DNA from: Fangia hongkongensis FSC776 = DSM 21703
GTDB lineage: Bacteria > Pseudomonadota > Gammaproteobacteria > Francisellales > Francisellaceae
DNA length: 50,634 nt
Reading direction: 5' to 3'
Assembly (NCBI RefSeq): GCF_000379445.1
Contig: NZ_KB902248.1
Coordinates: 1 to 50,634, forward strand
Shown here piece by piece: positions 10,110-19,354 of the stretch (within the stretch, counting starts at the first letter, position 1; the number at the start of each line of letters is the position of its first letter). The position numbers and the translations under genes are program-made. The notes under the pieces were generated by a model, which was not told the DNA's origin, did not search any database, and was given only the letters and a program-made list of their open reading frames with translations.

Positions 10110-12884
10110 TTATATTTCTCTTTTCACTTCTATTGTCTCAAACACTTCGATTTGATCGCCAACTTTGACATCATTGTAGTTCTTCACACCAATACCACAT
10201 TCCATGCCTTTTTTGACCTCATTTGCATCTTCTTTGAAACGTTTTAATGATTCAAGCGCGCCCTCATAAATCACCACTTGATCACGAAGGACACGGATTG
10301 GGTTATTACGTTTGACAACACCATCAATCACCATACAACCTGCAATCGATCCAAACTTAGAAGATCTAAAGACATCACGCACCTCAGCAATACCAATAAT
10401 CTCTTCTCTTAACTCAGGAGAAAGCATCCCTGACATCGCTTTTTTCACATCATCAATCAGATCATAAATAATGCTATAGTAACGAAGTTCAATTTCATCT
10501 GCTTCAGCTTGCTTTTTCGCAGCGCCATCAGCACGAACATTAAACCCAAATAAAACAGCCTGTGAAGCAACTGCTAAAGAGACATCAGAAGAAGTAATCC
10601 CGCCAATTCCACTTGCAATAATATTCACTTTAATATCATCATTTGACAGTTTAACAAGTGATTCACGAATAGCCTCGACCGAACCTTGCACATCCGCTTT
10701 TAATATGATGTTCAACGTTTGCTGTTCATCATTTTCCTCACCCATTCTATCAAAAAGTGCTGAGAGTTTGCTTGCTTGCTGCTGTTTCAAACGCTCTTCT
10801 TTTTGTTTTTGAGAGCGAAGCTCAGCAACTTCTCTTGCAGTCTTATCATCTTTCACAGCAATCATTTCATCACCGGCATTTGGAACACCTGAGAGGCCTA
10901 ATATCTCAACAGGCGTAGATGGGCCTGCAGTTGTGATTTTTTGCCCTACATCATTACTCATCGCACGGATGCGGCCATACTCGGTACCACAAAGGACAGT
11001 ATCGCCCTGCTTAAGCTCACCACTTTGTACAAGAACCGTTGCCACTGCACCACGGCCTTTTTCAAGCTTAGACTCAACAACAATACCTTTGGCAAACCCT
11101 GTTTGTGGCGCAGTTAATTCTAATACTTCCGCCTGCAAAAGAATGCCTTCCAATAATGCATCAATACCCTCGCCTGACTTAGCAGAAACAGGTGCGAACA
11201 TAATATCCCCACCCCAGTCTTCAGGAATAACATCATGCTGAGAGAGTTCTGTTTTCACACGATCTGGATCTGCCTCTGGCTTATCTATTTTGTTAACAGC
11301 CACAACAATTGGCACACCAGCTGCTTTTGCATGCTGAATTGCTTCAATTGTTTGCGGCATGACACCATCATCCGCAGCAACAACCAAAATAACAATATCG
11401 GTACTACTTGCACCACGCGCACGCATTGCTGTAAACGCTTCATGCCCCGGGGTATCTAAAAAGGTAATTTGTCCACGCTCAGTTTCCACTGAATAAGCAC
11501 CAATATGCTGCGTAATTCCACCGGCTTCGCCCACGGCTACACGCGCTTTTCTGATATAATCCAATAGCGAGGTTTTACCATGGTCAACATGCCCCATAAT
11601 CGTTACAACAGGTGCTCTTGGCGCGCTATCTTGCTTAGATGAGTCAATCAGAACTGTATCTTCCAACACATCTTCTTTATGCATTGTATATTCATGCCCA
11701 AGCTCCTCAACAATCAAAATTGCCGTATCCATATCAATCGGCTGGTTAATCGTTGCCATCACACCCATCTTCATAAGTATTTTAATTAAGTCAGCAGCCT
11801 TAACCGCCATTTTTTGCGCAAGCTCATTAACGGTAATACCTTCAAAAAGAACAACTTGCTTCACCTCTTTTTCAACAGGTTTATTAAATTGCTGAGTCTT
11901 GACTTTATTTACTGCAATCTTTTTACCTGAAAGTCGTGATTTTTTCATTGAATTGCCATAACCATCATCGTCAAATTGATACAGCGACTTTGAGGATTGT
12001 TTTTTCTGGCCTTTTGGTTTTTTAATATTTTTACGAGTTTCTACTTCCTCAGTAGATTGTGTAGCCTTTTGCTTCAACCTTGCCGGTTTCTTAGGTGTGG
12101 AGTCAGCATTAACAGACTCTTTTTCTTTTTGTCTTCCAGAGGCATCATTTTCAACTGCCACAGTAGGTTTTGAAGTAATGCGAAAGCCATTTTCCTTTTG
12201 CTCTGCTTTAGCTTTTGGCTCTGGCTTAGCTTTTGGCTCTACAGTTTTTTTAATCTCCTGAGTAGCCTCAATCTGATCTGATTCTTTTTTAGGCATCTTC
12301 GGCTTTTGCAGTTTTGCTTTTTCAGGGACTTCAGTTTGCTCTGTTTTAGCTTCATCCTTAGAAGGTTCACTTACAACATTTTCTTCTACAGTCTCATTAT
12401 CCACAAGCTCAACTTCATTTTGCTCTAGAGGCGAGTCACTAGCTTTAGTAGCATCTGTCTTATTTTCCTCTGACAACCCTACTTCCACTGGTTTTTCCAC
12501 AGCAACACTCTCTGACACTGAACCTTCAGCCTCAACAGCTGAATGATCTTGCGTTTCCACTAATTCAGCTTCTTTATCTACAACTTCTTCCATATCCACA
12601 ACAGGCGGTGCAACAATGGTTCTTTTTTTTCTAACCTCTATATTAATCTTTCGATTGCCAGAGACTTTTAATTGTTTGGTTGTCTTACGCTGCAACGTAA
12701 CTGGCTTTTTTTTCGCTGTCGATGCGCTACTTTGAATAAACGCCAACAGTGTGCTTTTTTCACTATCACTTACTACATCAGTTACCGCACTTTTATGCAC
12801 CCCTGATTGCTCTAACTTTTGCAATAAAACTTGTTCATCAATTTTGATGAGTTTTGCCAATTGACTTACTGTAATCTCTGCCAT
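10110..12884 (-). CDS. infB: Translation initiation factor IF-2
   Basis: GTPase that delivers initiator tRNA to the 30S subunit. The 924-residue protein has an N-terminal IF2N helix domain (about 1-50). A long low-complexity Lys/Glu/Pro linker (50-310) and a second IF2N-like domain (about 340-400) follow. In the G domain, G1 is GHVDHGKT (431-438), G3 is DTPGH (477-481) and G4 is NKID (531-534). Domains II-IV follow, with the fMet-tRNA-binding C-domain ending near [18 protein letters not shown]. The linker contains KPEPKAKAE-like repeats. It sits between nusA and rbfA; this operon order is conserved in gammaproteobacteria. Confidence 0.97.
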   Translation of the reverse strand: MAEITVSQLAKLIKIDEQVLLQKLEQSGVHKSAVTDVVSDSEKSTLLAFIQSSASTAKKKPVTLQRKTTKQLKVSGNRKINIEVRKKRTIVAPPVVDMEEVVDKEAELVETQDHSAVEAEGSVSESVAVEKPVEVGLSEENKTDATKASDSPLEQNEVELVDNETVEENVVSEPSKDEAKTEQTEVPEKAKLQKPKMPKKESDQIEATQEIKKTVEPKAKPEPKAKAEQKENGFRITSKPTVAVENDASGRQKEKESVNADSTPKKPARLKQKATQSTEEVETRKNIKKPKGQKKQSSKSLYQFDDDGYGNSMKKSRLSGKKIAVNKVKTQQFNKPVEKEVKQVVLFEGITVNELAQKMAVKAADLIKILMKMGVMATINQPIDMDTAILIVEELGHEYTMHKEDVLEDTVLIDSSKQDSAPRAPVVTIMGHVDHGKTSLLDYIRKARVAVGEAGGITQHIGAYSVETERGQITFLDTPGHEAFTAMRARGASSTDIVILVVAADDGVMPQTIEAIQHAKAAGVPIVVAVNKIDKPEADPDRVKTELSQHDVIPEDWGGDIMFAPVSAKSGEGIDALLEGILLQAEVLELTAPQTGFAKGIVVESKLEKGRGAVATVLVQSGELKQGDTVLCGTEYGRIRAMSNDVGQKITTAGPSTPVEILGLSGVPNAGDEMIAVKDDKTAREVAELRSQKQKEERLKQQQASKLSALFDRMGEENDEQQTLNIILKADVQGSVEAIRESLVKLSNDDIKVNIIASGIGGITSSDVSLAVASQAVLFGFNVRADGAAKKQAEADEIELRYYSIIYDLIDDVKKAMSGMLSPELREEIIGIAEVRDVFRSSKFGSIAGCMVIDGVVKRNNPIRVLRDQVVIYEGALESLKRFKEDANEVKKGMECGIGVKNYNDVKVGDQIEVFETIEVKREI

Positions 12885-12897
12885 GACATTCCCTCAA

Positions 12898-14376
12898 TTA
12901 TTTATTATCTTCATTAAACCACGGGGCGCGAGCCGTCATAATTAAATCGGCGGCCTCTTTTTCACTCATTGGGATAATATCTATTAAATCATCCGTTGCA
13001 AGCTCAGCTAAATCTTCCATCGTAATGATTTTATTTTCTGCAAGTATATTTGCCCATTTTTCTGTCATACCTTCCATATTAAGAAGATCGTCAGCTGGCT
13101 TTTCAGCGGCCAAAGCTTGAGAGAGTAGCGCTGTTTTTGCACGCTCTTGCAACTCTTCAGCAATTTCTTCGTCAAAGCCTTCAATCTCACTCATCTCTTG
13201 CGGATCAACATACGCCACTTCTTCTAGAGTACTAAAGCCTTCTTCAACCAACACTTCAGCGACATCTTCATCAATATCAAGCGCATCCACAAATATATTC
13301 ATTGTTTTATTTGCTTCTTCTTGCTGTTTTTCAGCTGCTGCTGACTCAGCCATGATATTAATATGCCAGCCCGTTAGTGCTGATGCCAAACGAACATTCT
13401 GACCATTTTTACCAATGGCTTGAGAAAGCTGTTCTTCTTTAACCGCCACTTCCATTGTTTGATTGTCTTCATCTTGTACAATCGAGATCACTTCAGCTGG
13501 CGCCACAGAGTTAATCACGCACTGAGCTGGGTTATCATCCCACAGAACAATATCCACACGCTCACCCTGTAGCTCATTAGTAATTGCTTGAATACGCGAA
13601 CCTCTCATACCAACACAAGCGCCAACTGGGTCAATACGCTTGTCATTTGACTTCACTGCAACCTTTGCTCTAGAGCCAGGGTCACGCGCAATACTCACAA
13701 TATCCATAAGCTCTTCAGAAACCTCAGGTACCTCAAGCGCCAAAAGTGCTTCAAGCATCTTTTTGTTCGAACGACTTAAAATAATCTGATAGCCCTTTGT
13801 CTCCTCATCAATTTTAAGCACACAGGCGCGAAGCTTGTCATTTAAGCGGTAGTTTTCTTTTGGTAAAAGCTCTGAGCGATATAACACCCCCTCAGCATCT
13901 TCACCTAAATCTAATACAAGAAAATCACGCGTTGCACGCTTTACCTCACCATAGACAATCTTACCGATTTTATCCTTAAAGCGAGAAACCATGAGTCTTC
14001 GTTCCTCATCGCGAACTTTTTGCATAATTACTTGCTTTGCAGTCATCGCAGCAATGCGTCCAAACTCAATGGACTCAAGCTCTTCTTCCAGCACATCACC
14101 AATTTCGACATCATGGCCTTTTTCTTTTGCGACATCGACATAAAGTTCAGCAGCGTAGTTTTCTATTTCATGATCTTCTGGAACAATGCTCCATAAACGA
14201 AAAGTATCATATTCGCCTGTTTTTCTATCAATGGTTACTTTAATATTTGCATCTTCAGAAAAACGTTTTGCCGTAGCAACTGCCAAAGCCTCTTCCATTG
14301 CCTCAAAAAGCATGTCTCTTGAGACTTCTTTTTCATTTGCAACTGTTTCAATAACAAGTAATAATTCTTTGCTCAT
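12898..14376 (-). CDS. nusA: Transcription termination/antitermination factor NusA
   Basis: Binds RNA polymerase and acts in pausing, termination and rRNA antitermination. The 492-residue protein has the RNAP-binding N-terminal domain, an S1 domain (about 135-200) and two KH domains ([18 protein letters not shown] and [14 protein letters not shown]). Two C-terminal acidic helix-hairpin-helix repeats follow ([18 protein letters not shown] and [17 protein letters not shown]). These match the AR1/AR2 of the E. coli form (495 residues). It lies 20 bp after rimP and 13 bp before infB. Confidence 0.97.
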   Translation of the reverse strand: MSKELLLVIETVANEKEVSRDMLFEAMEEALAVATAKRFSEDANIKVTIDRKTGEYDTFRLWSIVPEDHEIENYAAELYVDVAKEKGHDVEIGDVLEEELESIEFGRIAAMTAKQVIMQKVRDEERRLMVSRFKDKIGKIVYGEVKRATRDFLVLDLGEDAEGVLYRSELLPKENYRLNDKLRACVLKIDEETKGYQIILSRSNKKMLEALLALEVPEVSEELMDIVSIARDPGSRAKVAVKSNDKRIDPVGACVGMRGSRIQAITNELQGERVDIVLWDDNPAQCVINSVAPAEVISIVQDEDNQTMEVAVKEEQLSQAIGKNGQNVRLASALTGWHINIMAESAAAEKQQEEANKTMNIFVDALDIDEDVAEVLVEEGFSTLEEVAYVDPQEMSEIEGFDEEIAEELQERAKTALLSQALAAEKPADDLLNMEGMTEKWANILAENKIITMEDLAELATDDLIDIIPMSEKEAADLIMTARAPWFNEDNK

Positions 14377-14396
14377 TTCACTATCCTTTTAACACT

Positions 14397-14861
14397 CTAA
14401 AAGTTTGGCACAACACGCATTTTATCAACGCTACTAAAGTCAAACTTCACTTCACCCTCATCTGTACTAAGCGTAACAAAATCGCCCTCTACACCTTTAA
14501 TCGTTCCTTTGAACTTTTTACGGTTTAACTGATCAAGCAGATGTGTCAGCTCTACCTTTACAATAAACCCAACAAGACTTTTTGCCTGAATAGCACTAAA
14601 TACACGCCTATTAACGCCAGGAGAGGAAACCTCTAACGTATATGCGCCACTTATCGGATCCTCAACATCCAAAATAGCACTAACGGCATGACTCACTTCT
14701 TGACAATCGTCAACTGAAATCCCTTCTTCATAGTCAATAAAAATTCGAAGCGTCATACTGCCTGCATGCGTACTGGAGCCATCTACTTCAATACCCCAAA
14801 GAATAAAGCCAAGCGCTTCGACTTCTGGCTCAATCAATGCTTTTAGTTCCTCAATTAACAT
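14397..14861 (-). CDS. rimP: Ribosome maturation factor RimP
   Basis: Needed for 30S subunit assembly. The 154-residue protein has an N-terminal alpha/beta domain (LRIFIDYEEGISVDDCQEVS), the LEVSSPGVNRRVF signature at the domain junction and a C-terminal SH3-like barrel. A ribosome site AAGGAG lies before the ATG. It is the first protein gene after the initiator tRNA, separated from it by two terminator-like hairpins. Confidence 0.95.
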   Translation of the reverse strand: MLIEELKALIEPEVEALGFILWGIEVDGSSTHAGSMTLRIFIDYEEGISVDDCQEVSHAVSAILDVEDPISGAYTLEVSSPGVNRRVFSAIQAKSLVGFIVKVELTHLLDQLNRKKFKGTIKGVEGDFVTLSTDEGEVKFDFSSVDKMRVVPNF

Positions 14862-14884
14862 GTAGACATTTCTCCTTGAGATAC

Positions 14885-14911
14885 AAAAAAAGGACTCTGA
14901 AGGTCCTTTTT
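14885..14911. terminator. Second hairpin between tRNA-fMet and rimP (bidirectional)
   Basis: AGGAC (14891-14895) pairs with GTCCT (14903-14907) around a 7-nt loop. It is flanked by a run of A on the left (T7 on the minus strand) and a run of T on the right. On the minus strand it ends about 23 bp before rimP, so it could act as a leader attenuator or partial terminator for the nusA operon. Confidence 0.55.
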
Positions 14912-14921
14912 ATCAACAAAC

Positions 14922-14941
14922 AAAAAAGGCCCTAAAGGGCC
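14922..14941 (-). terminator. Intrinsic terminator after tRNA-fMet
   Basis: GGCCC and GGGCC (14928-14932 and 14937-14941) form a GC-only stem with a TAAA loop on the plus strand. On the minus strand it is followed by six T. It lies 22 bp past the tRNA 3' end and would end the tRNA transcript or attenuate read-through into rimP. Confidence 0.8.
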
Positions 14942-14963
14942 CGTCTTTACTTAATAAAATTTT

Positions 14964-15040
<77 letters not shown>

Positions 15041-15053
15041 TCAACAAGGACAT

Positions 15054-15081
15054 ATCCTATCACTTCTTTTTTCAATTGCAA
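15054..15081 (-). promoter_or_regulatory. Promoter of tRNA-fMet / nusA operon
   Basis: On the minus strand TTGCAA (15076-15081) and TAGGAT (15054-15059) are spaced by 16 bp, 13 bp before the tRNA 5' end. A/T-rich sequence lies upstream. It would drive the tRNA and, by read-through, rimP-nusA-infB-rbfA. Confidence 0.6.
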
Positions 15082-15243
15082 GGGTTTTGTTTAAAAAAGC
15101 CAATCAAATCACAAAAAAGTCACTTTATAGCTGAAACTCAAACTTTAAAGTCGATATTGACCAGCTACATTTTATTGCATCTATCAATAAATTTACTTAT
15201 GCTGGCTCTGCTATTAATTAATCACAACTGAAGCCAATAGTTA

Positions 15244-15681
15244 ATGATCGCATTGATTCAACGCACGACAAAAGCACACATCTTAGTAGATAAGGAAACC
15301 ATTGCTGAAATCTCGCAAGGGATTGTAGCACTTATCTGCATGGAAAATACTGATATAGAGACACATTTTGAAAAAATGCTGCATAAGCTCCTAAACTACC
15401 GAATTTTCGAAGACCAAGAGGGCAAAATGAATCTTTCGCTAAATAATATAAATGGCGGGTTATTATTAGTTCCTCAATTCACCTTAGCTGCAAACACATC
15501 CAAAGGGCTACGCCCAAGCTTTTCTAATGTATGTTCTCCTGATATTGCAAAAGAGAAGTTCTCAAAGTTTTGTGCGCTGGCTTTACAGAAATTTCCACAC
15601 ACACGCCATGGTCACTTTGGAGCAAACATGCAAGTAACGCTTACAAATGATGGCCCTGTTACATTTTGGCTTAAGGTATAA
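15244..15681 (+). CDS. dtd: D-aminoacyl-tRNA deacylase (Dtd)
   Basis: Removes D-amino acids (and glycine mischarged on tRNA-Ala) from tRNA. The 145-residue protein carries the DTD motifs PQFTLAANTSKGLRPSF (about 77-93, where most homologues have SQFTLxAD) and GPVTFWL near the C-terminus (Gly-Pro motif). HFGANMQVTLTNDGPV is also conserved. The ATG lacks a clear ribosome site. tyrA follows after 6 bp. Confidence 0.94.
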   Translation: MIALIQRTTKAHILVDKETIAEISQGIVALICMENTDIETHFEKMLHKLLNYRIFEDQEGKMNLSLNNINGGLLLVPQFTLAANTSKGLRPSFSNVCSPDIAKEKFSKFCALALQKFPHTRHGHFGANMQVTLTNDGPVTFWLKV

Positions 15682-15687
15682 TCGATC

Positions 15688-16545
15688 ATGCAACACACAC
15701 AGCATACTAACCCTCGCAACAAAAACATATGTATTATCGGCGGTTATGGCGCAATGGGAAAAATGCTAAAGCAGTTTCTTTCAACGCTGGAATATAACAT
15801 TACCCTATTTGGTGAGAATGACTGGGATAGTGAAGCGCAGAATAAGCTTAAAGATCAAGACCTTATCATTATCAGCGTCCCGATTTCTGTCACAAAAGAG
15901 ACGATTTCTCGCTGCTGTCAATATATTGATAAGAGAACCATTCTAGCCGACATTACCAGCATTAAAACCGATCCACTTAACTGGATGCTTGAGTTTCACA
16001 AGGGTCCAACCCTTGGATTACACCCCATTTTTGGCCCTACAATTCAAAACCCAAAGGACCAAGTGATCATTTATTGTAATGGTCGAGAGCCCGAAGCTTA
16101 TAACTGGTTTTTAAAAAGCCTCTCCTCCCTTCAATTTACACTTAAAGAAATGACAGCAAAATCACATGATGACGCGATGACCTTTATCCAAGGGATTGAG
16201 CATTTTATTACCTTTTGTATTGGTGGTTATCTAAAACAAGAAAATGCAGATATTGAGGCCTTACTTTCCATGGCTTCCCCTGTATACAAAATGGAGCTCA
16301 ACATCATTGGCCGACTTTTTAATCAAGACCCTGAACTATATGCGAATATCATTGCCTCTGATAATACAAGACTTGCCTCTATTAAACGTTTCTCAGAGCT
16401 AGTTCAAAAAGAAGCTGATAACTTACAAAGCCCACAAGCAAAACCACAGTTTATTGATACATTCAATACAATTAAACATTGGATGGGTGATTTCACTGAA
16501 AAGGCTTATCAAGAAAGTGATAAAGGTTTACGTATCAGCAAATAA
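15688..16545 (+). CDS. tyrA: Prephenate dehydrogenase, T-protein type without chorismate mutase domain
   Basis: NAD-dependent oxidative decarboxylation of prephenate to hydroxyphenylpyruvate in tyrosine synthesis. The 285-residue protein starts with a Rossmann GGYGAMG loop (18-24). It continues with VPISVT, LGLHPIFGP and the EPEAYNWFL segment, all closely matching the dehydrogenase half of E. coli T-protein. The N-terminal chorismate mutase domain of T-protein is absent; only 12 residues precede the Rossmann fold. It is coupled to dtd by a 6-bp gap. Confidence 0.9.
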   Translation: MQHTQHTNPRNKNICIIGGYGAMGKMLKQFLSTLEYNITLFGENDWDSEAQNKLKDQDLIIISVPISVTKETISRCCQYIDKRTILADITSIKTDPLNWMLEFHKGPTLGLHPIFGPTIQNPKDQVIIYCNGREPEAYNWFLKSLSSLQFTLKEMTAKSHDDAMTFIQGIEHFITFCIGGYLKQENADIEALLSMASPVYKMELNIIGRLFNQDPELYANIIASDNTRLASIKRFSELVQKEADNLQSPQAKPQFIDTFNTIKHWMGDFTEKAYQESDKGLRISK

Positions 16546-16583
16546 AGACTCTTCGAATTAAGCATTTGTTTCTGCTAAAAAGA

Positions 16584-17189
16584 TTAAACGCCACTATGAA
16601 AACGAAACTCATTGTCTTCAGATTCGATTAACTCTTGCTCCAATACTCTAAATCGTTCAATGTGAGGCATAATAGGCTCACTACTATACTCTGTAGCAAA
16701 TTGTAAATAAATGCTGAAATGCCGCCTCTCTGAAGCAAGAAGCCCCTGATAAAATTTCTGTAGCTCTTCATCCAAATGCGGCGCAATTACTGAAAACCTT
16801 TCGCATGATCTTGCTTCAATAAAGGCGCCGATAATAAGCGTATCAACGAGTCTGCCTTCTTCTGAAGTTCTCATAAGCGTTCTGAGTGTTCTGGCATAAC
16901 GAGATTCAGATAAAAGCCGATAGCGAATATTACGTTTTTTTAAAATCGCAAGCACCTGCTCAAAGTGCACGAGCTCCTCTCTGGCAATCTTTGACATTCT
17001 TAATAGAAGATCTGGGTATTCAGTTGACTTTCGATACATAAAGCTAATTGCCGCAGAGGCCGCTTTTTTCTCACAATGCGCATGGTCAATTAATAAAATC
17101 TCTTGATTCTGTAACGCCTTATCTACCCACGCCTTTGGTGTACTGCAAGGCAAAAAACTCTCAATGGTTGCATAATCATGATACTGCAT
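16584..17189 (-). CDS. miaE: tRNA-(ms2io6A37) hydroxylase MiaE
   Basis: Non-haem di-iron monooxygenase that hydroxylates the isopentenyl group of ms2i6A37 in tRNAs. The 201-residue ferritin-like protein has the iron ligand motifs DHAHCEKKAAS, EELVHFEQV, EARSCERF and SERRHF. Length matches the family. It follows purF after 8 bp. miaA, miaB and dioxygen must be available for it to work, which implies aerobic growth. Confidence 0.93.
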   Translation of the reverse strand: MQYHDYATIESFLPCSTPKAWVDKALQNQEILLIDHAHCEKKAASAAISFMYRKSTEYPDLLLRMSKIAREELVHFEQVLAILKKRNIRYRLLSESRYARTLRTLMRTSEEGRLVDTLIIGAFIEARSCERFSVIAPHLDEELQKFYQGLLASERRHFSIYLQFATEYSSEPIMPHIERFRVLEQELIESEDNEFRFHSGV

Positions 17190-17197
17190 TTTTTCTG

Positions 17198-18712
17198 CTA
17201 TTCCTGATTTTGCATATCAATAGAGCCACCCACTCCTTTGCTCTTAGTCTCTTTAGACTCCCTAGCAAGACTAAGCCCATCCAAATAGCGCTGATCAACA
17301 CCACCTGTTATATAGTTTCCATCAAAAACAGAAGTGTCAAAGTGACTAATTTTTGGATTTAGGCATTGAACCGATTTCACAAGGTCTTCATTTGTCTGAT
17401 AAAACAAGTGATCAACACCAATAAAATCGGCAATAGCTTTTATATCCTTTCCATAACCCACAAGTTCACTATGTGTCGGCATGTCAATACCATACACATT
17501 CGGATAGCGAATTACCGGCGCAGTTGATGCAATCGATACTTTCTTAGCGCCAGCCTCCCTTGCCATCTCAACAATAAGCTTTGAAGTATTACCACGAACA
17601 ATTGAGTCATCAACCAGAAGAACATGTTTCCCATCAAACTCATCTGCAATTGTATTTAGCTTCTTACGAATGGATTTTTGCCTTTTCTCCTGATCTGGCA
17701 TAATAAAGGTTCTGCCAACATAACGGTTTTTCACCAAGCCCTCACGATAGGGCACATCGAGCACACGAGAAATTGGCAGCGCAGCATGGCGACCTGAGTC
17801 AGGAACTGGAATAACAACATCAATATCATGATTTGGCATTGTTTGAAGAATACTTTTGGCAAGCCTTCGCCCCATTTCAAGACGAGCGCCATAAACAGAA
17901 ATACCATCAATCACTGAATCAGGTCGCGCTAAATAGACATATTCAAAAATACACGGCGATAAGCTTGCTTTATCTGAGCATACCTTCCTTGTCAGCTTGC
18001 CCTCTAAATCAACAAAAATAGCCTCTCCAGCTTGAATATCATCCACAAACTCATAACCATCACAATCAAGCGCAACTGTTTCTGAGGCCACTATATATTC
18101 AACACCGCCATCGGGAGAGGTTTTTTTCCCAAGCACTAAAGGTCTAATACCGTTTGGGTCACGAAAAGCAAAAAGTCCAGCCCCAGCAATCACGCCGACT
18201 ACGGCATAGCCACCAACACAGCGGTTATAAACCTTTTTCATTGCATCAAAGAAAATATCAATGGAAAAGTCTTTTAATGAGACCCTCGCCTTTGTTAACT
18301 CAGATGCCAATACATTTAATAACAGCTCTGAGTCCGAGCTTGTATTAACATGCCTGTAATCTTTTTCCAATAAATCTTTACGAATTTCTGCCGTGTTAAT
18401 TAAATTTCCATTATGCGCTAAGGCAATACCATAGGGCGAATTGACATAAAATGGCTGCGCCTCAAACTCACTATTAGAGCCTGCCGTTGGGTAGCGAACA
18501 TGCGCAATACCGAGATTCCCTTTAAGTCGCTCCATATGCCTTGCTCGGATGGCATCCACCACCAATCCTTTTGCCTTCCTTAAAGACATATGATAACCGT
18601 CACAAGTTAATATCCCTGCCGCATCCTGACCTCGATGCTGAAGCATTGTTAACGCATCAAAAAGCTTTTGATTTACTTGTGATTTCCCAATAATTCCAAC
18701 CACACCACACAT
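17198..18712 (-). CDS. purF: Amidophosphoribosyltransferase (PurF)
   Basis: First enzyme of de novo purine synthesis, making phosphoribosylamine from PRPP and glutamine. The 504-residue protein begins MCGVVGIIG, with Cys2 as the exposed N-terminal nucleophile of the class II glutaminase domain. The phosphoribosyltransferase domain carries the PRPP loop VLLVDDSIVRGNTSK. Length matches E. coli PurF (505). It is first in a purF-miaE transcript. No PurR-like operator was recognised upstream. Confidence 0.96.
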   Translation of the reverse strand: MCGVVGIIGKSQVNQKLFDALTMLQHRGQDAAGILTCDGYHMSLRKAKGLVVDAIRARHMERLKGNLGIAHVRYPTAGSNSEFEAQPFYVNSPYGIALAHNGNLINTAEIRKDLLEKDYRHVNTSSDSELLLNVLASELTKARVSLKDFSIDIFFDAMKKVYNRCVGGYAVVGVIAGAGLFAFRDPNGIRPLVLGKKTSPDGGVEYIVASETVALDCDGYEFVDDIQAGEAIFVDLEGKLTRKVCSDKASLSPCIFEYVYLARPDSVIDGISVYGARLEMGRRLAKSILQTMPNHDIDVVIPVPDSGRHAALPISRVLDVPYREGLVKNRYVGRTFIMPDQEKRQKSIRKKLNTIADEFDGKHVLLVDDSIVRGNTSKLIVEMAREAGAKKVSIASTAPVIRYPNVYGIDMPTHSELVGYGKDIKAIADFIGVDHLFYQTNEDLVKSVQCLNPKISHFDTSVFDGNYITGGVDQRYLDGLSLARESKETKSKGVGGSIDMQNQE

Positions 18713-18896
18713 AATGCACTTGCCATACTATTTATCTAGATTTCAGGTGTGCTAGTTTACCAAAAAAAACTGCATTGTTGAGGTTTTTTTGGTCATATGC
18801 TTCAAAGTTAAAATAGAAAATATAAAATACACACGTAAATATAATTATAAAATGTCAAATCAATGCGTAATTTCACTTTTAATTTCATTTATTACA

Positions 18897-18905
18897 TGCT
18901 ATAAC
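18897..18905 (+). promoter_or_regulatory. Extended -10 promoter of the protease leader
   Basis: TGCTATAAC is an extended -10 element (TGn plus a 5/6 match to TATAAT). The -35 is weak (TTTTAA at 18877-18882, 17 bp upstream). Transcription would start near 18912, exactly where the first stable hairpin begins. Confidence 0.5.
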
Positions 18906-18913
18906 AATTAATC

Positions 18914-18937
18914 CTAGCAGTCACGAATGACAGCTAG
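18914..18937 (+). other. Leader hairpin H1
   Basis: CTAGC (18914-18918) pairs with GCTAG (18933-18937). An A-A mismatch follows, then GTCA pairs with TGAC around a CGAA tetraloop. It sits at the predicted 5' end of the protease transcript and may protect the end or act in regulation. Confidence 0.6.
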
Positions 18938-18944
18938 TGAAGGA

Positions 18945-18994
18945 ATGTTGTGAAAGGTTACAGCACATCCTGTGATGTAACACAGACACAACAT
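18945..18994 (+). other. Leader hairpin H2 (three nested helices)
   Basis: ATGTTGTG (18945-18952) pairs perfectly with CACAACAT (18987-18994). Inside, GTTACA (18957-18962) pairs with TGTAAC (18976-18981). At the top CACA (18964-18967) pairs with TGTG (18971-18974) around a 3-nt loop. Eighteen Watson-Crick pairs in 50 nt are far beyond chance. It ends just before the purine-rich ribosome site of the 40-codon ORF. Confidence 0.65.
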
Positions 18995-19027
18995 AGAGAA
19001 AGGAAAAGGAAAGGAGAAGTACCCCCC

Positions 19028-19150
19028 ATGAAAAAAGTAATACTATCAACCATTGCAGCCTCACTTGCGTTAAACCAAAAAGCCTCGGCACAATTTTCAT
19101 TCGCCGAGAAGCAAAGGGAACAAAATACAAGCTCAAGTAGTTTTTGGTAG
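19028..19150 (+). CDS. 40-residue signal-peptide-like small protein (possible leader peptide)
   Basis: The ATG at 19028 follows a long purine tract with GGAG about 11 nt upstream. The product starts MKKVILSTIAASLALNQKAS and has the shape of a Sec signal peptide: two Lys, a hydrophobic core and an AxA-like site, ASA, at 19-21. A mature part of only 19 residues (QFSF...SSSSFW) ends in Phe-Trp. I recognise no family. It lies in the same leader as, and 260 nt before, the secreted M4 protease. It could be a secreted peptide, a secretion-monitoring leader peptide (SecM/VemP-like in concept only), or a truncated exported gene. An in-frame GTG at 18950 is unlikely because it lies in hairpin H2. Confidence 0.55.
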   Translation: MKKVILSTIAASLALNQKASAQFSFAEKQREQNTSSSSFW

Positions 19151-19152
19151 CC

Positions 19153-19192
19153 CTAGCTTAAACTTATCAAGCGTCATAAGGTTAGTTGCTAG
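19153..19192 (+). other. Leader hairpin H3
   Basis: CTAGC (19153-19157) pairs with GCTAG (19188-19192). TTAA (19158-19161) pairs with TTAG (19182-19185, one G-U), and CTTAT (19163-19167) pairs with ATAAG (19176-19180) around the loop CAAGCGTC. The bottom stem has the same sequence as that of H1, so strands of the two could exchange partners. It starts two bases after the stop of the small ORF. Confidence 0.6.
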
Positions 19193-19213
19193 AGTACATT
19201 TTGCACTCAAAGA

Positions 19214-19254
19214 CACTACCCTAAGGCCTAACTCAAAATCGAAGGAATATAGTG
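19214..19254 (+). other. Weak leader hairpin H4
   Basis: CACTA (19214-19218) can pair with TAGTG (19250-19254), enclosing CCT/AGG. This is the least certain of the leader helices. Confidence 0.3.
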
Positions 19255-19268
19255 AGTCATAACTTGCC

Positions 19269-19354
19269 TACCAAGAAGGACGGCTAAGGCCACGTATTTA
19301 ATAGACAGTATGACAAATCTATCATGCAGTCAGATACCCTACGTAATCTTGGTA
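19269..19354 (+). other. Leader multi-helix domain H5
   Basis: TACCAAGA (19269-19276) pairs perfectly with TCTTGGTA (19347-19354). It encloses a small GGC/GCC hairpin (19282-19291) and a helix ACGTA (19292-19296) with TACGT (19340-19344). Inside is a long hairpin GTATGA/TCATGC extended by GAC/GTC across an A-A mismatch (19304-19331, 8-nt loop). The closed branched fold ends 56 nt before the protease start. It resembles an aptamer or cis-regulatory RNA in layout, but no known riboswitch class was recognised. Confidence 0.55.

Noticed and set aside
10933-11459. Plus-strand ORFs inside infB
   Set aside because: They are antisense shadows of the conserved infB coding frame, with no family resemblance.
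18760-18792. A/T inverted repeat upstream of purF as a terminator
   Set aside because: It lies between divergent genes, where no transcript needs ending, and the stem is almost only A-T.
18950-19027. GTG start at 18950 for the small leader ORF
   Set aside because: It lies inside hairpin H2 without a ribosome site. The ATG at 19028 has both a purine-rich site and a signal-peptide start.
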